DNA from: G965204755 sp965243415
GTDB taxonomy: Bacteria > Acidobacteriota > Vicinamibacteria > Marinacidobacterales > Marinacidobacteraceae
DNA length: 64,000 nt
Direction: 5' to 3'
Assembly (NCBI GenBank): GCA_965243415.1
Contig: OZ251549.1
Coordinates: forward strand, 3,968,001 to 4,032,000
In this document: positions 63,645-64,000 of the stretch, piece by piece
How the letters are laid out: each line of letters starts with the position of its first letter
Numbering within the stretch: position 1 is the stretch's first letter
Made by a program: the position numbers and the translations under genes
The notes under the pieces: generated by a model
Database searches by the model: none
The model's input: only the letters and a program-made list of their open reading frames with translations
Told to the model about the DNA's origin: nothing

Positions 63645-64000
63645 TCAGCGGCGGGGGCGGCGGTCCGAGGCGCGGAGCAGGGAGGCCCCGCGCGGGCCGG
63701 GCACCGGCGGCCAGAGCGACTCCAGGTCGAGGAACAGGTCGAGGTCGTCGCTGCCGCCGATGTGGATCACCGGCTCGCCCGCGAACCGCCGGGCGCGTTC
63801 CATCTCGGCGACGAGACGGCGCACCTCCTGTCGCAGCGCTTCGAGTTCCGCGCGGGCCGCATCGCCGGCGGCGGGCGAGATATCGCCGGTGGCGGGCGAA
63901 ATATCGCCGGCGGCGGGCGAGATATCACCGGCGGCGGGCGAGATATCACCGGCGGCGGGCGAGATATCGCCGGCGGCAGGCACGATCTCGCCGGCGGCGG
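63645..64000 (-). CDS. hypothetical protein with Ala-Gly-Asp-Ile-Ser-Pro repeats (5' end outside window)
   Basis: The frame is open to the window edge. From the edge it encodes six or more copies of AAGDISP (21-bp repeats with GATATC at about 63870..63975), then a coiled coil (ELEALRQEVRRLVAEMERA), a short segment VIHIGGSDDLDLFLDLESL and a basic tail. I do not recognise it. It directly precedes the PDZ gene and shares its coiled-coil, short acidic character, so a joint membrane-stress or envelope role is possible. The repeat resembles the GGEIPAV repeat of the GWxTD protein. Confidence 0.55.
   Translation of the reverse strand, partial: AAGEIVPAAGDISPAAGDISPAAGDISPAAGDISPATGDISPAAGDAARAELEALRQEVRRLVAEMERARRFAGEPVIHIGGSDDLDLFLDLESLWPPVPGPRGASLLRASDRRPRR

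Overview
This is a very GC-rich (roughly 70 percent by eye), gene-dense bacterial window. A TonB-dependent receptor with an N-terminal carboxypeptidase-regulatory-like domain, a GWxTD-domain protein, a sortilin/BNR-repeat secreted protein and several GG/Tat/lipobox-type exported proteins together suggest an uncultured Acidobacteriota lineage. Gemmatimonadota is the main alternative; no rRNA or other phylogenetic marker is present to decide. No tRNA, rRNA or CRISPR array was seen.

Layout. 0-5.3 kb: two paralogous AAA ATPase genes flank an ImmA/IrrE metallopeptidase gene. The second ATPase gene is split by an IS1634-family element (3249..5247) with a CCTGG target duplication. 5.4-15.3 kb: ferritin, an exported amidohydrolase, a DUF4143 ATPase, a large N6-adenine DNA methyltransferase, and a WYL regulator-nuclease pair, which together look like a defence neighbourhood. 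15.7-20.6 kb: thiolase, boxB and boxC (aerobic benzoyl-CoA degradation). 20.8-23.3 kb: an S9-peptidase-like protein with no visible catalytic triad.

23.7-34.4 kb: a minus-strand lipoate / 2-oxoacid dehydrogenase cluster (lpd, lipB, E1 beta, then E2 and lipA). It is interrupted between E1 beta and E2 by a plus-strand array of three copies of an unrecognised two-gene cassette: a 91-residue soluble protein followed by a 62-residue single-pass membrane protein, joined by ATGA/TTGA overlaps. The third membrane gene is split by a second, inverted, nearly identical IS (28435..30432, CCTGA target duplication). Removing each IS and one target-site copy restores an uninterrupted reading frame in both hosts.

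35-64 kb: a PaaI-type thioesterase with a histone-like tail, NAD synthase, a TonB receptor followed by a strong terminator and a Cys-rich GG-leader peptide that looks like a RiPP precursor, an Fn3 lipoprotein preceded by a 31-base G tract, the GWxTD protein, a TPR membrane protein, an M20 hydrolase, a BNR-repeat protein, a class A beta-lactamase, a Tat-exported lipoprotein aminotransferase and a PDZ protein.

The most unusual feature of the window as a whole is that at least seven genes are accompanied by degenerate tandem copies of one of their own ends (periods about 75 to 300 bp). These echoes fill much of the apparently empty intergenic space. The clearest are four downstream copies of the nadE 3' end, three copies of the thiolase 3' end, and two to three upstream copies of the GWxTD gene's start region. 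A displaced copy of the GWxTD 3' end lies beyond the neighbouring lipoprotein gene.
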